From positions 682,001-746,000 of the forward strand of contig NZ_LT907782.1 in the NCBI RefSeq assembly GCF_900206265.1: a stretch of 64,000 nucleotides of DNA, in the 5' to 3' direction. The notes under the pieces are model-generated. The model was given only the letters and a program-made list of their open reading frames with translations, had not been told where the DNA came from and did not search any database. Every line of letters starts with the position of its first letter. The stretch's first letter is position 1. Source of the stretch: Nitrosomonas ureae (GTDB taxonomy: Bacteria; Pseudomonadota; Gammaproteobacteria; Burkholderiales; Nitrosomonadaceae). Positions 34,197 through 43,144 of this stretch are shown piece after piece. Made by a program: the position numbers and the translations under genes.

Positions 34197-35147
34197 ATGA
34201 GCACAGCCTTACATGAGATTGATGAACGCACCAATCTGACTGCCAACAACAAATTTGAATTGTTGCTGTTCAGATTAGGCGAAGCTCCAGGTACCAATCA
34301 TCGGGAACTATTCGGCATTAACGTTTTTAAGGTGCGTGAAATCCTGGTGATGCCAGACATCACGGAAATAGCAAACGCCCCCCCGCATGTAATGGGCATC
34401 GCCAATATTCGCGGTCAAGTCATTACGGTCATAAATTTGCCAAAAGTTGTAGGTTGCAATCCAAGCAAAGGAACTTCCATACTTTTAGTCACCGAATATG
34501 CGCGTTCGACGCAAGCTTTCGCAGTCGAGGAAGTCAATGAAATTGCACGCCTGGACTGGAATCAAGTAATCGCTGCAGAAGGCAAGGGTGGTAACTTGAT
34601 CACCAGTATCGCGCGGCTTGATGGTGATAAAGAAGGCTCCCGCTTAGCCCAAGTACTGGATGTTGAGCAGATCTTGCGCGATGTACTTCCCAACTCTGCT
34701 GACGAGATGGTATCCCAAAATATCGGCAGCAAAATAACCCTCCCTGCCGGAAAAGTAATCTTAGCCGCTGATGATTCACCCTTGGCACGCAGCTTGATTG
34801 AAAATGCACTGAAAGCACTGGAAGTACCGTATGTAATGACCAAGACCGGACTCGAAGCTTGGTCCAAAATTCAATCCATGTCGGATATTGCCGCAACGGA
34901 AGGTAAAACCATTCATGACAAGGTTGCTTTAATCTTGACTGACCTGGAAATGCCGGAAATGGATGGGTTCACGCTTACCCGCTACATCAAGAGCGATCAG
35001 CGATATAAATCCATTCCGGTGATAATACATTCCTCCTTGACGGGTGAAGCAAACGAAAATCACGTAAAATCGGTAGGTGCAGATGCGTATGTCGCTAAAT
35101 TTGTCGCAGAGGAATTAGCTGATGCAATGAGAAAGGTATTGTCATAA
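34197..35147 (+). CDS. cheV: Chemotaxis coupling protein CheV (CheW-REC fusion)
   Basis: 316 residues from the ATG at 34197 with GGAGAG upstream; a longer ORF from 34170 is not needed. Residues ~20-165 are a CheW domain (NVFKVREILVMPDITEIANA, GIANIRGQVITVINLP). Residues ~190-315 are a receiver domain with DDSP, the phosphoacceptor Asp in LILTDLEMPEMDG and the Lys in DAYVAKF. CheV couples receptors to CheA and takes part in adaptation. No other che gene is adjacent. Confidence 0.95.
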   Translation: MSTALHEIDERTNLTANNKFELLLFRLGEAPGTNHRELFGINVFKVREILVMPDITEIANAPPHVMGIANIRGQVITVINLPKVVGCNPSKGTSILLVTEYARSTQAFAVEEVNEIARLDWNQVIAAEGKGGNLITSIARLDGDKEGSRLAQVLDVEQILRDVLPNSADEMVSQNIGSKITLPAGKVILAADDSPLARSLIENALKALEVPYVMTKTGLEAWSKIQSMSDIAATEGKTIHDKVALILTDLEMPEMDGFTLTRYIKSDQRYKSIPVIIHSSLTGEANENHVKSVGADAYVAKFVAEELADAMRKVLS

Positions 35148-35213
35148 AACAGCGTCAATTTTATAACAATTCATCAACTCGCGAATAGGGAAAAACCGAC
35201 GAAGTTATCGCGT

Positions 35214-35645
35214 TTATTGCCAACCGGTAACTTCATAACCTTTCTCCTCCAAACAACGAGACACAAAGTTTGCATATGCCTGGCTCGGTTGCGAGGGTCT
35301 TGTAGAGAACAGAATTCCTCGCAACAATCCGGCAACAGCTCCGCTGGCAGCACCAATCAGTGAGCCTTGACCCACCGATCCATATATAGCTCCTCCAGCT
35401 GCACCGCTGGCAGCACCTACACCGGCGCCCATAGCCGTACTAGTCGCCACATCTCCCATCTTCCCCCTGCCTTCCCGGGCGCCTGCCGATTCAGCCAGCC
35501 GTTCACATGCCTCAATATCCCTCTCCGCAGAATTTTTACCGACTGATAAAAAATGTGTGTTGGGATATAAAACTGGTCCCGTGCTGGAGCAAGCCGATAC
35601 ACCAATAAAAATCAAACCGGCCATCAATATTGTTGCGAATTTCAT
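35214..35645 (-). CDS. Glycine-zipper lipoprotein
   Basis: 143 residues. Lipobox IGVSACS (Cys about 19). A glycine-zipper region (about 65-108: GAGVGAASGAAGGAIYGSVG, QGSLIGAASGAVAGL) spans the membrane or helps oligomerise, as in Rcs-type SlyB/Pcp-like lipoproteins. Ends FVSRCLEEKGYEVTGWQ, a common tail of this group. Convergent with cheV. Confidence 0.85.
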   Translation of the reverse strand: MKFATILMAGLIFIGVSACSSTGPVLYPNTHFLSVGKNSAERDIEACERLAESAGAREGRGKMGDVATSTAMGAGVGAASGAAGGAIYGSVGQGSLIGAASGAVAGLLRGILFSTRPSQPSQAYANFVSRCLEEKGYEVTGWQ

Positions 35646-35755
35646 CGTTCATCCTCATCTCGTAAACATTTTTACCTGGTTAAGCAGTATATAGCCGAAA
35701 TGTCTATAGTATCCTTAAAAAAACACACTAATCCAATTGACAATATACTAGTTCA

Positions 35756-37507
35756 TTAGCGCCCAAAGCGAGATCCCTGCAGTTTAATGTCTGCGCGCGC
35801 CCATGCTTGCTCAAAACGTGCCGTGATAATTGCCGCTTCATCCATTTTGTTTTGCGCTTGCAATGCCTGCGCTAAACCGTAAAGCGCCCATCCGTTGTTG
35901 CGATTCCGGCGCAAATCTTCCCAATAAACTATTTCTGCTTCATTCGGTCGTCCTGATTCCAAAAGAACAGCGCCCAATGCCAAACGTGGCGGCAAGTGAA
36001 ATTCTGCTGGTTCGGTATACACCAAAGCATCATCCAGACGCACCGCTTTTTCAAGATGTGCAATAGCTTGATCAAATTTTCCATGGGCAGCGGCAATTTC
36101 TCCGGCGAGAACTTCAGGCGCAGCGCTCAGTACAGTCTTAGTCGTATTTTTAGAGAGCAACGGACTATCCAACGAAGGATCTTTCATAATCTTGCGCAAT
36201 GTCTCCAATTCTTGCTCGGCATGCTGTAATTGTTCTGTCGCAACAAATGCGAGTCCACGCACATAATGCCAGCTTCCGGTTAAAAACAGATTGGTTGTGG
36301 GAGGTGGAGGTACAGCGAGAATTTCCTGCCAGTATCCAAATCGTGCAAGTGCCCAATAAGGCGTTACACGGAATATTGCTGTCAACGGTATCGTTTCCAA
36401 TACTTCATCGCCAATCTTACTGGCTGTTTCCTGTGCCGCGCTGATAGCAAGCTTGCTTTGACCATCCAATGTCGCTGCAAACCAGAGAAAGTGAATATTG
36501 TGCGGATAGTACACCATCGGATATACACCGTGCGCCTGACATTGCGCGATGTAACCCTCATCTGCCGCGATTGCAAGCTGGTTACTTTTTATTGAGTCGG
36601 CATAGCGGCCCACACGCTGATAAATATGCGATGACATGTGTATCATATGCCCTGCTTCAGGCATCAGCGTCAACAATTTATCAGCTGCTTGCTCAGCACG
36701 CTCGGGGGTATCAGTCGGTTCTATCAAATGGATATACATATGTAAAGCACCGGGATGCTCCGGATTGCGCCGCAACACTGCTTCAGTCAATGCCACGATC
36801 TCTGCTGTTCCTTCATAAGGTTGGCCATCCAGCATCCAGTAGCCCCAGGGTCGCAGATCCATCATGGACTCTACATACAGCATTGCTACATCCTCATCGT
36901 GCGGGAAGCGATGAAGCACCTCCTTCATGGCCTGCGCATAAGCTTTATCATTTGCTTCCCGATGCTCAGATCGCCCTGAATAGCGTTTTTCAAGAGCACT
37001 GATCAATGCTTGCTCTTTCGGTGACGCATTTATCATCAGCGCTTTGGCCTTTTGCATGATCTTCAAAGCATTGGGTTCTTCATTCGGTTCCATCATTGCG
37101 TTGATATTGGGACCAAGTACCAGTGCCTGGCCCCAGTATGCTATTGCAAGGTCGGGCTCCAACCGCGCCGCCTCGCGGAATGCCCGGCGTGCCTCTGCAT
37201 GGTTGAATGCATAAGCGAGATTAAGACCCTGGTTGATGTATTGTTGCGCTAGTGGATTACGTGTGCTGACCGGGAATGTGTGGGAACCCAGGTTGAGCAA
37301 CCTGGGAGCAAGCTGACCATCCGTACCTGATCTATATTCTGATTCAGATGCCACATCATGCTGATGCTCTCGTTCCGATTCTCCAGCAGCTAATTGTTTT
37401 GGCCTTATATCTTCTGATACTTCGGCCTCGGCGAATGATTCGCAAATAGTTGCTAAAATCAACATCAAAATGAATAGTGTGAAACGAACAGCAGTATAAA
37501 ATTGCAT
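35756..37507 (-). CDS. TPR-repeat exported protein
   Basis: 583 residues from the ATG at 37507, which follows AAGGGG; an 11-codon longer frame is not favoured. Signal peptide about 1-28. TPR-like helices occur at about 90-170 (INQGLNLAYAFNHAEARRAF, AYWGQALVLGPN) and 470-560 (GKFDQAIAHLEKAVRLDD, EAEIVYWEDLRRNRNNGWA). Probably a scaffold in the periplasm; partner unknown. Monocistronic. Confidence 0.85.
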   Translation of the reverse strand: MQFYTAVRFTLFILMLILATICESFAEAEVSEDIRPKQLAAGESEREHQHDVASESEYRSGTDGQLAPRLLNLGSHTFPVSTRNPLAQQYINQGLNLAYAFNHAEARRAFREAARLEPDLAIAYWGQALVLGPNINAMMEPNEEPNALKIMQKAKALMINASPKEQALISALEKRYSGRSEHREANDKAYAQAMKEVLHRFPHDEDVAMLYVESMMDLRPWGYWMLDGQPYEGTAEIVALTEAVLRRNPEHPGALHMYIHLIEPTDTPERAEQAADKLLTLMPEAGHMIHMSSHIYQRVGRYADSIKSNQLAIAADEGYIAQCQAHGVYPMVYYPHNIHFLWFAATLDGQSKLAISAAQETASKIGDEVLETIPLTAIFRVTPYWALARFGYWQEILAVPPPPTTNLFLTGSWHYVRGLAFVATEQLQHAEQELETLRKIMKDPSLDSPLLSKNTTKTVLSAAPEVLAGEIAAAHGKFDQAIAHLEKAVRLDDALVYTEPAEFHLPPRLALGAVLLESGRPNEAEIVYWEDLRRNRNNGWALYGLAQALQAQNKMDEAAIITARFEQAWARADIKLQGSRFGR

Positions 37508-37657
37508 GATATACCCCTTGAATAAATTGCCATTACGCAATGGCTATAGCTACTTGCCTCCGGTTTGCTAAAAAACGATATAACAAGTCAGTTTTTTATA
37601 CATAGCCAGGAATACCGTGGAAAACCAGCGCGCATAAACAAGCATAATTTCCAGCCT

Positions 37658-37930
37658 CTATTCAGCCGTAGTTGGATCAATCACCGTCTTGATTCGAGAA
37701 ACACGGTTGGCTGGAAACTCACCTTGTTCAGCGTGTGCTCTGACGGCCGCTTCATCCGGCGCGATGTAGATGCAATAGACTTTATCATCCGTTATATAGC
37801 TTTCTAGCCATTGAACTCGTGCACCCATATTGCTCAATACACCGCATGATTTTTGAGAAATAGCTTGCAGATCCTGCGATGTCAATGATCCTGCTCCAGG
37901 AATTTCACGTTCGATAATATATTTTGGCAT
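37658..37930 (-). CDS. DUF4242 small protein (SCO4226-like)
   Basis: 90 residues from ATG at 37930 (MPKYIIEREIPGAGSLT). Core WLESYITDDKVYCIYIAPDE matches DUF4242, ferredoxin-like dimers; one Streptomyces member binds nickel. Cytoplasmic. It lies 63 bases downstream of a TetR gene on the same strand and may be its target. Confidence 0.85.
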   Translation of the reverse strand: MPKYIIEREIPGAGSLTSQDLQAISQKSCGVLSNMGARVQWLESYITDDKVYCIYIAPDEAAVRAHAEQGEFPANRVSRIKTVIDPTTAE

Positions 37931-37992
37931 AGTGGCTTCCAATAAGATTGATTAAATTAACATGACCAGTCGTATTTTAATTATGTAAAAAA

Positions 37993-38589
37993 TTAAGCCA
38001 TGAAGTAATCTCCCAACAAATCGTGACAGCATTGTTTAACCGGAGTGGATGATTTTTCTATTTTCATCCGCAATAAAGCGCCTTGCCAAGCATTTATCAA
38101 TAAATCAGCCATTTCTTCAGCCGATTTATCTAATCTGACCGTTCCTTGCCGTTGCGCTTTCTCTAATCCAAGCTGCAGCAGTTGCTGATAACGTTTGACC
38201 GCTGCTTGAAGAGATTGCTGGCACACTTGGCTACTATCTCCCAATTCACCCATCAGATTGCCTAAAAGACACCCTCCCTTAAACTCATTTTTCTCAAGCT
38301 CTGCAATGAGCTCATTGAAATAACCTCGAATTGCGCCGAGCGCATCCGTATCAGAATTATCCAAATGCCCGGCTAATTGCGTAATAAATGGACCGATATA
38401 ATGCTGGATGACATCAGCCCCGAAATCTTCTTTGCTATCAAAATAATTATAAAAGGAACCCTTGGGAACGTTCACTGCATCGAGAATTTCCTGTAATCCG
38501 GTACCATGATAACCTTGCCCCATGAATAAGGTTACCCCCTGATTCAGCAAGCTCTCGCGATTAAATTCTTTTTTGGTTGATTTTGACAT
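37993..38589 (-). CDS. TetR-family transcriptional regulator (AcuR/NemR-like)
   Basis: 198 residues. N-terminal helix-turn-helix 10-55 (GYHGTGLQEILDAVNVPKGS then FYNYFDSKEDF). Cysteines at FKGGCLLGNLMGEL and KQCCHDLL; the first is conserved in the electrophile-sensing NemR/AcuR group. It probably represses itself and neighbouring genes, candidate DUF4242. An IS30 element is inserted 48 bases upstream of its start, likely separating it from its original promoter region. Confidence 0.9.
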   Translation of the reverse strand: MSKSTKKEFNRESLLNQGVTLFMGQGYHGTGLQEILDAVNVPKGSFYNYFDSKEDFGADVIQHYIGPFITQLAGHLDNSDTDALGAIRGYFNELIAELEKNEFKGGCLLGNLMGELGDSSQVCQQSLQAAVKRYQQLLQLGLEKAQRQGTVRLDKSAEEMADLLINAWQGALLRMKIEKSSTPVKQCCHDLLGDYFMA

Positions 38590-38636
38590 GGAAATATAAT
38601 ACGACCAGTTGTCTCATATGTCAATCAATAAAAATA

Positions 38637-39737
38637 GGCGGATTCAATTTCGAGGTGCAACACCTAACGGTGATTTGGTATAGCGCACCGTCTTCCCGAA
38701 GAATATCTCAAACGGAGTTCTGAATCCAAGTACTTTGCGTGGTCGATGATTGAGTCTATCCACCGCCCATTGCACTTGTTCTTGGGTAACCTCGATTAAT
38801 TCCATTGCCTTGGGGAAATATTGGCGCAGTAACCCGTTGCTGTTCTCGTTCAAGCCACGCTCCCATGAATGGTAAGTGTGAGCGAAATAAACATCCGTAT
38901 CGAGTTTCGCCGAGATGGTTTCATGCTCCGTAAACTCTTTTCCGTTGTCGAATGTCATGGTGTAGTACTTGTCTTTATGGGGATGCAGTAGCCGCGTTAT
39001 CGCTGCCGTCACACCCGATGCCTATTTGCAGGGTACTTGGGCCGCCAGTATGTAGCGCGACTTCCGTTCAGCCAATGTGACCAATGCGCCTCGATGGTTC
39101 TTGCCGATCACGGTGTCGCCTTCCCAGTCACCTATGCGGCTCTTCTGATCGACAATCCCCGGGCGTTCGTCAATGCCGATCCGGTTCTTGATCGTGCCCC
39201 GGCGCTCTTGACCACCCGCGTAACGTTTCCTGCGTGGTTTCTGGCAGCGCAAGTGTTGCCACAGGTCGCCACCACGGCGTTTGTCTTCATAAATGTGCAC
39301 GTAGATCGTCTCATGGCTGATTCTCAATCCGCATTCCAGTGCAAGTCGGCAAGATGCTTGTTCCGGGCTCATATCCAACCGAATCAGTCGTTCAACTTCC
39401 GCCCATTCCAGCAATGAGCGACGCTGTACATTGATGCATTGCTTTCGACGCTCATCCCGTAATTCCTGCGCCTGCCTTGGACACCAGCCACGATGGCCTT
39501 TGTTTCGTCCGAATTCCCGAGATATCGTTGATTTGTGTACCCCCACCTCATCCGCAATTTGCGATTGATTCAATCCCGCTTTCTTCAAACCAGAAATCTG
39601 GTATCGTTGCTCTTCGGTGAGCTGCTTGTAGTGCTTCATCTGTGCTCCTTTTACTTGGTCGTTTAAGCAGCTCCGATACTACCGCAGCTTGCCTATAAAC
39701 TTCCTTACAAAAGTTGCACTTCATAGCTGAATCCGCC
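38637..39737 (-). mobile_element. IS30-family insertion sequence (1101 bp)
   Basis: Imperfect 25-bp terminal inverted repeats share GGCGGATTCA and GTGCAAC. The 3-bp target duplication ATA flanks both ends, the size expected for IS30. One transposase gene on the minus strand fills it. The element is complete in structure but the transposase has one in-frame stop. Confidence 0.93.
38644..39639 (-). pseudogene. IS30-family transposase with one in-frame amber codon
   Basis: The frame from the ATG at 39639 reads 205 codons (helix-turn-helix GLNQSQIADEVGVHKSTISR; first DDE Asp in RIGDWEGDTVIG) to a TAG at 39024-39022, then continues in the same frame with ASGVTAAITRLL, FDNGKEFTEH (second Asp) and ERGLNENSNGLLRQYFPKAM (Glu). 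A CAG to TAG change (VPCK-stop-ASG) is the simplest history. Without it the 331-residue transposase would be intact. Confidence 0.9.
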
Positions 39738-39954
39738 ATACATTGATGATTCTTCTAATGGAACACATTCACTAATTTAATAACTCATTGACAACACGGT
39801 TTCTTCTTATTCTGCATTCTGTTAAAGGTGCACTAGATCCATCGTAGGTCGGCTTGCAAATCAGCATCGATAAATCACAACTTTTATAAAACGGAGCGAA
39901 TCGTTACAGCCAGCACTGCACAACAGAATGCGTACCAGATATAGAATATTGCTG

Positions 39955-40239
39955 CTATACAAACTTGGTAAGCAACTTGAGAATAATCCCGCCAAACTCG
40001 TCGGCATTATCAACAATTTTATTGATTTTCTCGTTCTGATCACCAGAACGCTTAATGATTTCCATCAACGCCGCAAGCTTCTTGACTTCAGCCGGGTCTG
40101 GAAAAAGTTTCTCTATTTCATCGTCCGATAAGCGGGTAATGACTGAAATTTTTCCCGCAAGCTTATTATCCGTTCTATTTCCCGCTTCATTAATGACCTG
40201 ATCCAATTCCGCTTGAAATTTATCCCAATCAATTGTCAT
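39955..40239 (-). CDS. Small hypothetical protein paired with lipoprotein
   Basis: 94 residues from the ATG at 40239, or 1-2 codons longer (ATG 40242, GTG 40245); GAGGTG lies just upstream. Helical, acidic and lysine-rich (ITRLSDDEIEKLFPDPAEVK). It starts 9 bases after the lipoprotein gene and must be in the same operon. No recognised family. Confidence 0.7.
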   Translation of the reverse strand: MTIDWDKFQAELDQVINEAGNRTDNKLAGKISVITRLSDDEIEKLFPDPAEVKKLAALMEIIKRSGDQNEKINKIVDNADEFGGIILKLLTKFV

Positions 40240-40248
40240 CATCACACC

Positions 40249-40908
40249 TCATTTGCCTAGTTTATCAAGAATCATTTTGATCTTTTCGCGATATTTCTCC
40301 GCATCTTGCACGCGATCTTCAATACTACGCGCAGCAACAACCAACTCGGATACAGCTAGATCGGTTTGGGTGACGAATTTATCGACATCCGAGCTTGCCG
40401 CCCCGATCATATCGAGGTAACGCTTTCTGTTTTCCTCGACTTTTGATGCGGACTGCAGAAAAGCGGTCAGTGAATTATTAATCGCTCGTGCCTGATCATA
40501 CTCCGATTTAAGTTTGCTTCGTATTGCCGCTTCAAGCTCATCCAGCGGCTGAATCAGCTCGACACGCTTTTGATTAATTTTTACTTGTAGCTTAGGTCCG
40601 ACGAGCGTAATAAAGGTTAGTCGATCGGTTGCATCTTGTGACTTAACAACTTGCTTCCAAGTTGCATCGACCCTGGGGTCACTGAAAAACTCCCGGGCAA
40701 ATATCGGTACCCATACTTCTTGCACAAAGTCATCGACGCGCAGCCTTTTATCGCGAAAAAACTCTTGCAGAAGCCTGACGTGCGCTGCTTCTAACGAAGA
40801 AATCCGGGTGCCGAGCTGTGCCGAAAGCTCCGGAGCTTCAGAGGGTATCGATGCGCACCCCGTTAATAAAGACACCGCCAACATGATCGAAAATATTTTC
40901 TGATTCAT
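40249..40908 (-). CDS. Coiled-coil lipoprotein, function unknown
   Basis: 219 residues from the ATG at 40908, five bases after GGAGGT. Lipobox LLTGCAS (Cys about 18). The rest is mostly helical with a likely coiled coil from residue 120 on (ELEAAIRSKLKSEYDQARAI, VEENRKRYLDMIG). Precedes the 39955 gene in an operon. I do not know the family. Confidence 0.75.
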   Translation of the reverse strand: MNQKIFSIMLAVSLLTGCASIPSEAPELSAQLGTRISSLEAAHVRLLQEFFRDKRLRVDDFVQEVWVPIFAREFFSDPRVDATWKQVVKSQDATDRLTFITLVGPKLQVKINQKRVELIQPLDELEAAIRSKLKSEYDQARAINNSLTAFLQSASKVEENRKRYLDMIGAASSDVDKFVTQTDLAVSELVVAARSIEDRVQDAEKYREKIKMILDKLGK

Positions 40909-41111
40909 GAACACCTCCAGAATGAATGGATTAAAAGTTCAACAAATATTTTGAAGCATCATATTATCCGACACCCAGAAATATTCATTTTTTTAAGATG
41001 CGTAGACATTAATTTTTATACGAATTCGATCAGTTAGCTATTTCTGAACCAATAAAATTAGGTTCGTTGATTTATAATCGCTGTCAAATACTTCTCTGTT
41101 AAGGATTTGGA

Positions 41112-41567
41112 ATGACTAATCTATCACAATCAAGGGGACTCCCTATATTGATTATAATGTTAATGACCGTTTCGTCGCCTGCATTGACTAACGAATCTCT
41201 TACTGCGTCAGATTGCTGCCAACAATCCGATGCGCAACACACAAGTCTGATCGAATTACCCGCGGAAGCGATTCAACAACTTAAAATTGATGCAGGATTC
41301 GGCTGGGGTATTTTTAGTGGCACCATCTACAATGGCAATGAACATTATCATGTGAAACAGCTGGTTGTCAGCATGACCCCGATCCATGATCATCACCAGA
41401 CGCACATGCATGCAAATATGTCGCACGAAGCAAAACAACATCAAATCAACCTGGAGTTAGCCCCAATGACGAAAGGCGCCCTTTCCATGCCACTTACAGG
41501 TGATGATGTTCATGTGCATGATTTCAAGTGGGAGATTATCAGAGTCATGGGATATCAAGTACGCTAA
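41112..41567 (+). CDS. His-rich exported protein
   Basis: 151 residues. AAGGA before ATG. Signal peptide about 1-26 (ILIIMLMTVSSPALTNES). Two adjacent cysteines (SDCCQQSD) and a His/Met cluster in mid-protein (HDHHQTHMHANMSHEAKQH) and VHVHDF near the end suggest metal binding, perhaps copper. Followed by a 160-base gap. Family unknown. Confidence 0.7.
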   Translation: MTNLSQSRGLPILIIMLMTVSSPALTNESLTASDCCQQSDAQHTSLIELPAEAIQQLKIDAGFGWGIFSGTIYNGNEHYHVKQLVVSMTPIHDHHQTHMHANMSHEAKQHQINLELAPMTKGALSMPLTGDDVHVHDFKWEIIRVMGYQVR

Positions 41568-41728
41568 ACAATCAATATGATGCAGCTTATAAAAGCAATT
41601 CTTCAATTTATGAAATATGGGTAAGAGTGATTATTATCATTTTTTTTATGACACGGTGTATGATCGTACGTTAATGCAGAAAGTAATTGTGCATCTCTTT
41701 CAAACTTATAAAATAATAAAGGCAAGTC

Positions 41729-42955
41729 ATGGTTAGTGCATCCAACGTCAAAATAATGATCCTCGATGACGACACCTTCATGCTCAAACTTCTGACACGC
41801 ATGCTAGCCAAGCTAGATTATACTTCCGTCGTCACTTGCGATAACGGTTCGGATGCTCTGAGAAAAATCGATCACATCGACACCCGTCCGGATTTGATTC
41901 TACTCGATTTAAACATGCCGGATATGGATGGCATTGAGTTTGTGCGTTATCTGGTAGATCGACAATATCACGGTAAGTTGATTCTTGTCAGCGGTGAAGA
42001 CGAACGCATGCTGAAAACTGCCGAGAGGCTGGTTCATGCTCATAAAATATCCATGCTGGGTTACCTTCTCAAGCCTGTAAGTCCTGAAAAATTATCTGAA
42101 ATATTGCAACAGTGGAAACCTGATTCTTCAGCCGGGCAGCTACCCAGCCAGAAAATTTATACTGCCGCGGATATTCAATCCGCTCTTGCCCATCATGAAT
42201 TAGTCAATTATTACCAACCCAAAGTATCGGTTGCAACGGGCGACGTTATCGGAGCGGAAACATTAGTCCGCTGGCATCATCCGAAAGATGGGATCATTTT
42301 GCCTGATCGATTCATTCACATTGCAGAAGAAAATAATTTAATAGACGATTTGACGCACCAAGTTCTGCAGCAGGCCATAACTCAGGCCAAGCAATGGCAT
42401 GAGAACGGGTTGACATTACGGATTGGAATTAATGTTTCGATGGAAAATCTGGCCTCACTGGATTTCCAGGATTTCGTGGTTAATCTGGTAACCGAAAGCG
42501 GACTCCCGCCACAAAAAATCGTACTCGAAGTCACTGAAAGTCAACTAATGGGAACCGATACACGTATCCCCCTGGAAATCCTGACACGCCTACGTCTCAA
42601 AAGATTCCATTTGTCAATTGACGATTTTGGTACCGGACATTCATCATTAGCGCAATTACGCGACATTCCTTTCAATGAACTTAAAATCGATCAGGGCTTT
42701 GTGCATCGCGCCCGTGAAGATGACACATTGCGCGCCATTTACGACGCCAGTCTATCAATGGGCAAGCAACTGGGCATGGATATCGTGGCGGAAGGCGTCG
42801 AGGATCGCAACGATTGGGAATTATTGAGAGAAACAGGATGCGATATGGCTCAAGGTAATTTTATTTCCGGACCGTTGCTGCCTGATGACTTCCTCCTCTG
42901 GATGAACGAATGGCAAAACAAGGTACATACCGAATTAATCGTCGCACCGAACTAG
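41729..42955 (+). CDS. Response regulator with EAL phosphodiesterase domain
   Basis: 408 residues. Receiver domain 6-125 with DDD near the start and phosphoacceptor D60 (LILLDLNMPDMDG). EAL domain ~142-395: the signature is ETL instead of EAL (IGAETLVRW), followed by NVSMENL, EVTESQL, DDFGTGHSS, LKIDQGF and EGVED, so all metal and catalytic positions appear filled. Expected to hydrolyse c-di-GMP under control of phosphorylation. No histidine kinase is next to it. Confidence 0.93.
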   Translation: MVSASNVKIMILDDDTFMLKLLTRMLAKLDYTSVVTCDNGSDALRKIDHIDTRPDLILLDLNMPDMDGIEFVRYLVDRQYHGKLILVSGEDERMLKTAERLVHAHKISMLGYLLKPVSPEKLSEILQQWKPDSSAGQLPSQKIYTAADIQSALAHHELVNYYQPKVSVATGDVIGAETLVRWHHPKDGIILPDRFIHIAEENNLIDDLTHQVLQQAITQAKQWHENGLTLRIGINVSMENLASLDFQDFVVNLVTESGLPPQKIVLEVTESQLMGTDTRIPLEILTRLRLKRFHLSIDDFGTGHSSLAQLRDIPFNELKIDQGFVHRAREDDTLRAIYDASLSMGKQLGMDIVAEGVEDRNDWELLRETGCDMAQGNFISGPLLPDDFLLWMNEWQNKVHTELIVAPN

Positions 42956-43098
42956 TTGAACCAATTGGCAATTCAAGATTATTCTCAAAACAATTAGATT
43001 ACTAATATAACTCTTTGGAATAAATTAAATCCTGCATAGCATAATGTCTCAGCTGCAATTCCCCGATTTATAGCTAAACGGGCACTTTACAGAAAAAA

Positions 43099-43126
43099 TG
43101 GAATGGGAAGCCATGCTCCCATTCCA
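43099..43126 (-). terminator. Rho-independent terminator of the PEP-CTERM gene
   Basis: TGGAATGGGA pairs perfectly with TCCCATTCCA over an 8-base loop. Read on the minus strand it is followed by a run of T (from AAAAAA at 43093-43098). It lies 19 bases after the stop of the minus-strand gene at 43145. Confidence 0.88.
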
Positions 43127-43144
43127 AATTCACATCATGCCAAT

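Noticed and set aside
36469..37002. 177-codon plus-strand frame inside the TPR gene
   Set aside because: Antisense shadow of a well-supported gene.
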